A stretch of DNA of 61,502 nucleotides from Rhodospirillales bacterium (GTDB taxonomy: Bacteria > Pseudomonadota > Alphaproteobacteria > Rhodospirillales > Shumkoniaceae): NCBI GenBank assembly GCA_014859895.1, contig JACZKS010000181.1, forward strand, positions 1-61,502, given 5' to 3'. Made by a program: the position numbers and the translations under genes. The first letter of the stretch is position 1. The number at the start of each line of letters is the position of its first letter. The notes under the pieces were generated by a model, which did no database searches, had not been told where the DNA came from, and worked only from the letters and a program-made list of their open reading frames with translations. Shown one piece after another: positions 59,331-61,502 of the stretch.

Positions 59331-60461
59331 TCAGCGCATCTCGCGCCACGGAATCCTGGCGAAGCGGGAAACCGCGGCTTCGTCGAAACCGAAGCCGAGA
59401 CCCGGGCGGGTGGAGAGGATCAGGCGCCCGTCGCGGATTTCCAGCGGTTCGTCGATCAGCCATTGCAGATTGACGATACGATCGTCGGTAAAGACCTCGA
59501 CGAACATGCCGTTCGGCGCCGATGCGATCAGCGGCGCGTGGAAGTCGTGCCAAGCGTGCGTGCACACCGGCACGCCGGAACTGGCCAGGAACGCGACGAT
59601 ACGCCGCCACTCGGTGATGCCACCGCAGGCGAAGACGTCGGGCTGCAGGATCTGCGCCGCTTCGTGGCGGACCCATTCGCGGAACCGCCAGCGGCCCACC
59701 TCGATTTCGCCGCTGGCGATCGGAATGGAGGTCTGCCGGGCCAGGCGCGCGTGATTGTCGATGTCGTCGGGACCGAAGGGCTCTTCGATCCAGAAGGGAT
59801 TGTAAGGCTCGACGGCCTTGAGGAAACGCAACGCCGTGGGGACGTCCCGCCACGTGTTGTTGGCGTCCATCATCAAAAGGACGTCCGGACCGACCGCTTC
59901 GCGGGCGGCCGCGACCCGGGCCCGGTCTTCCGAAAGCCCGGCCCGGCCGACCTTCATCTTGACCGCCGTGAAGCCCGCCGCAAGGTAACCTTGCATCTCC
60001 TTGGCCAGGTTCTTCGGCTCCTCGGCGCCGTAATAGTATCCGCCGCTGGCATAGGCCGGAACCGAGCCCCGGAAGAAGGCGCCAAGATACTTCCACAGAG
60101 GCAGCCCCGCAGCCTTGGCGTTGTGGTCCCAAAGTGCGATGTCGAGCGCGCTGAGCGCCCGCACCGCCGCGCCGGCCCGCCCCTGCAGCAGCGATTCCTG
60201 GTACATCTCCTGCCACAGGGCTTCGACCGCGTAAGTATCCTGGCCGATCAGGGTGCGGGCCAGGATGTGTTCGACCGCGGCAAAAGCCAGTTCGCCGCCG
60301 CGATCGCCGCAGTAGGCGGCGCCGATGCCTTCATGCCCGTCGTCGCACTGAATGCGAACCAGCAGATACTGGCGGGACGCCACCCGCCGTGTCGCGAACA
60401 CCGCCGCGTTGGTCAGCGGACAGTCGGTCAATGTACAGACAACAGATTTGATCGCGGCCAT
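59331..60461 (-). CDS. mandelate racemase/muconate lactonising enzyme family protein (enolase superfamily)
   Basis: A 376-residue protein of the mandelate racemase subgroup. Catalytic and metal residues are visible: Lys168-x-Lys170 (AVKMKVG), Asp199 (MMDANNTW), Glu225 region (WIEEPF), Glu252 (SGEIE), Asp275 and His302 (CTHAWHDFH). The pattern fits galactarolactone cycloisomerases and sugar-acid dehydratases. The ATG at 60461 is preferred (GGGAA 6 bases upstream); 60467 is an alternative. It lies 77 bases after a uronate dehydrogenase-like gene, so it may act on the lactone that enzyme makes. Confidence 0.88.
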   Translation of the reverse strand: MAAIKSVVCTLTDCPLTNAAVFATRRVASRQYLLVRIQCDDGHEGIGAAYCGDRGGELAFAAVEHILARTLIGQDTYAVEALWQEMYQESLLQGRAGAAVRALSALDIALWDHNAKAAGLPLWKYLGAFFRGSVPAYASGGYYYGAEEPKNLAKEMQGYLAAGFTAVKMKVGRAGLSEDRARVAAAREAVGPDVLLMMDANNTWRDVPTALRFLKAVEPYNPFWIEEPFGPDDIDNHARLARQTSIPIASGEIEVGRWRFREWVRHEAAQILQPDVFACGGITEWRRIVAFLASSGVPVCTHAWHDFHAPLIASAPNGMFVEVFTDDRIVNLQWLIDEPLEIRDGRLILSTRPGLGFGFDEAAVSRFARIPWREMR

Positions 60462-60538
60462 TTCCATTTCCCAGTCGAACTGCGCGGGTACGCGCCATTG
60501 CACCAATCTAATATATTAGTATGTTAGTGGCAAGTGGG

Positions 60539-61360
60539 TCACTCGATCTTGTCGGGATCGCCGGCGAACTCCATGCCGCAAAACCAGCCGCCGTGGAACA
60601 GCCGCTCGATTTCCGGCTCGTCCTTGAACTTCTGCTTGGCCAGCACCTGGTCGATGTGGTCCTCGGCGTCGTCCTCGGGCTCGTAGCCGATGACCTTGGC
60701 CGTCGGGTTGTCCCACAGCGGGCGGCTGTTGGCCGAGACGCCGTAGACGACCAGGAAGTGGATGTCGGGAGCATCCAGGCAGCGCCGCGTCATGTGGACG
60801 TAGTCGGGGTGGCTCTGCCAGGTCCACAGACCGCGTACGTGGGGCACCGTTTCGCGCGACACGCCGATGCGCTGGCAGACCACGCTCATCCCGTACTTGT
60901 CGGCGTACATGCGGCCCAGGGCCTCACCGAACACCTTGCTGACGGCGTAGCGCGAATCGGGGCGCGGCGGCGCGTCGACGCCGACCACGGTGTCGCGCCG
61001 GTAATAGCCGACGATGTGATGGGTGCTGGCGAAAACGACGCGCTTGACCTTGTGACGGCGCGCCGCCTCCAAGACGTTGTAGGCGCCGATGATGTTGCTC
61101 TGGAGGATTTCCTCCCACTCGCCCTCGACCGCCTTGCCGCCCAGGTGAACCACGGCGTCGACGCCCTCCATGGCGGCGTCGACCTCATCCAGTTTCTCCA
61201 GGCTTGCGACGTTGATTTCCTCGCCGGGCCCGGCCGGGCCGATGTCGCGGCGGTGCGACAGCCTGAGGATCGGATAGGCGCCCTTGAGGCCATCCCGCAG
61301 AACCTTGCCCAGGGCGCCGCCCGCCCCGGTGATCAGAACACGATTGTACGTGGCAACCAT
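60539..61360 (-). CDS. udh: uronate dehydrogenase-like NAD-dependent epimerase/dehydratase family protein
   Basis: A 273-residue extended-type SDR. The nucleotide motif is VLITGAGGALGKVL (residues 8-21); STHHIVGYYRRD near residue 112 and YAVSKVFGEALGRMYADKYG with Tyr138 and Lys142 give the catalytic site; GVSANSRPLWDN and IGYEPEDDAEDH near the C terminus match uronate dehydrogenases. These oxidise D-galacturonate or D-glucuronate to the aldarolactone. AGGAGA lies upstream of the ATG at 61360. It follows a TRAP permease gene by 15 bases and precedes an enolase-family gene, an order seen for oxidative uronate pathways. The specific uronate is inferred. Confidence 0.85.
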   Translation of the reverse strand: MVATYNRVLITGAGGALGKVLRDGLKGAYPILRLSHRRDIGPAGPGEEINVASLEKLDEVDAAMEGVDAVVHLGGKAVEGEWEEILQSNIIGAYNVLEAARRHKVKRVVFASTHHIVGYYRRDTVVGVDAPPRPDSRYAVSKVFGEALGRMYADKYGMSVVCQRIGVSRETVPHVRGLWTWQSHPDYVHMTRRCLDAPDIHFLVVYGVSANSRPLWDNPTAKVIGYEPEDDAEDHIDQVLAKQKFKDEPEIERLFHGGWFCGMEFAGDPDKIE

Positions 61361-61375
61361 GCCTTTTCTCCTTTC

Positions 61376-61502
61376 CTACATCAGCATATTGGGGAGGAAG
61401 AGGACGACGTCAGGGATGAAGACGAGGATGGTGACGACGGCGAGGATGGTGAAGGCGAAGGGCATGGATTCGACGACGTACTCGTGGGTCGAACACTTGA
61501 GC
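61376..61502 (-). CDS. TRAP transporter large permease, C-terminal end (cut by window edge)
   Basis: Only the last 41 residues are inside the window. They read CSTHEYVVESMPFAFTILAV and end PDVVLFLPNMLM before a TAG, which is the usual C terminus of DctM proteins: a final hydrophobic helix followed by PDLVLxLPNxLM. It is followed by a 15-base gap and the uronate dehydrogenase-like gene, suggesting a TRAP system that imports a uronate or related acid. Confidence 0.82.
   Translation of the reverse strand, partial: LKCSTHEYVVESMPFAFTILAVVTILVFIPDVVLFLPNMLM

Noticed and set aside
1-61502. tRNA, rRNA, CRISPR arrays, prophage or transposase genes
   Set aside because: None was recognised by eye; the repeats found are short intergenic palindromes with no regular spacer pattern and no adjoining cas or transposase genes.

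Overview
The window is a high-GC, densely packed chromosomal segment from an alphaproteobacterium, most probably a Rhodospirillales-type organism. The evidence is the gene order lpxK-waaA-acyltransferase-msbA next to two M16 peptidases, a DUF3035 lipoprotein, lspA, ileS and ribF, together with cydPABX, TRAP and TctC-type solute-binding proteins, a DUF2934 protein and the typical alphaproteobacterial intergenic repeats. No rRNA, tRNA, CRISPR array, prophage or transposase gene was found.

Layout. 1-12116 (all minus) is an envelope and housekeeping block: lipid A/Kdo assembly and export (lpxK, cut by the left edge; waaA; DUF374 acyltransferase; msbA-like ABC exporter), a catalytic plus non-catalytic pair of exported M16 peptidases, a BamF-like lipoprotein, lspA, ileS and ribF. 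12221-18775 is mixed: an exported M23 peptidase, an orphan recombinase-type DNA-binding domain, a DksA/TraR zinc-finger protein, a YeeE/YedE sulfur transporter with an exported sulfurtransferase, and, divergent from them, a secreted NPC-repeat cysteine-rich peptide and a histidine-rich conserved protein, then a nuclease. 18783-21852 is a complete cytochrome bd operon (cydP-cydA-cydB-cydX). 22071-31182 holds a lone GlcD-type flavoprotein, a lone TctC binding protein, a five-EF-hand protein, an adenine deaminase divergent from a hypoxanthine phosphoribosyltransferase, a sugar isomerase, a DapB-like protein lacking the catalytic histidine pair, and an aldo/keto reductase.

31814-47758 is catabolic and regulatory. 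It has two paralogous LuxR-type regulators in tandem, a UxaA-family dehydratase with an Lrp regulator divergent from an AceE-like thiamine-diphosphate enzyme, a D-2-hydroxyacid dehydrogenase, a complete TRAP transporter with an amidase, and an IclR regulator divergent from glyoxylate carboligase (gcl). The Gcl has Glu where the E. coli enzyme has its hallmark Val. 48001-53667 contains terC, a DEAD-box helicase, a two-gene ergothioneine pathway (egtB-egtD) and a TDT/SLAC1-type transporter. 53836-61502 is a hydroxy-acid and sugar-acid region: a LacI regulator with palindromic operators in front of a LarA-like nickel-pincer racemase, a DsbA-family isomerase, a class III aminotransferase, an SDR, and a minus-strand operon of TRAP permease, uronate dehydrogenase and an enolase-superfamily enzyme. 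That operon resembles the oxidative galacturonate pathway. A perfect 24-bp inverted repeat separates it from the SDR.

The most promising leads for something undescribed are the NPC-repeat peptide with its HGHFH neighbour beside sulfur-handling genes, the Glu-bearing Gcl inside a possible amide-to-glyoxylate module, the histidine-less DapB homologue, and the LuxR-type regulator ending in a FliM-like tail. All functions are read from sequence features and family knowledge; no database search was run.
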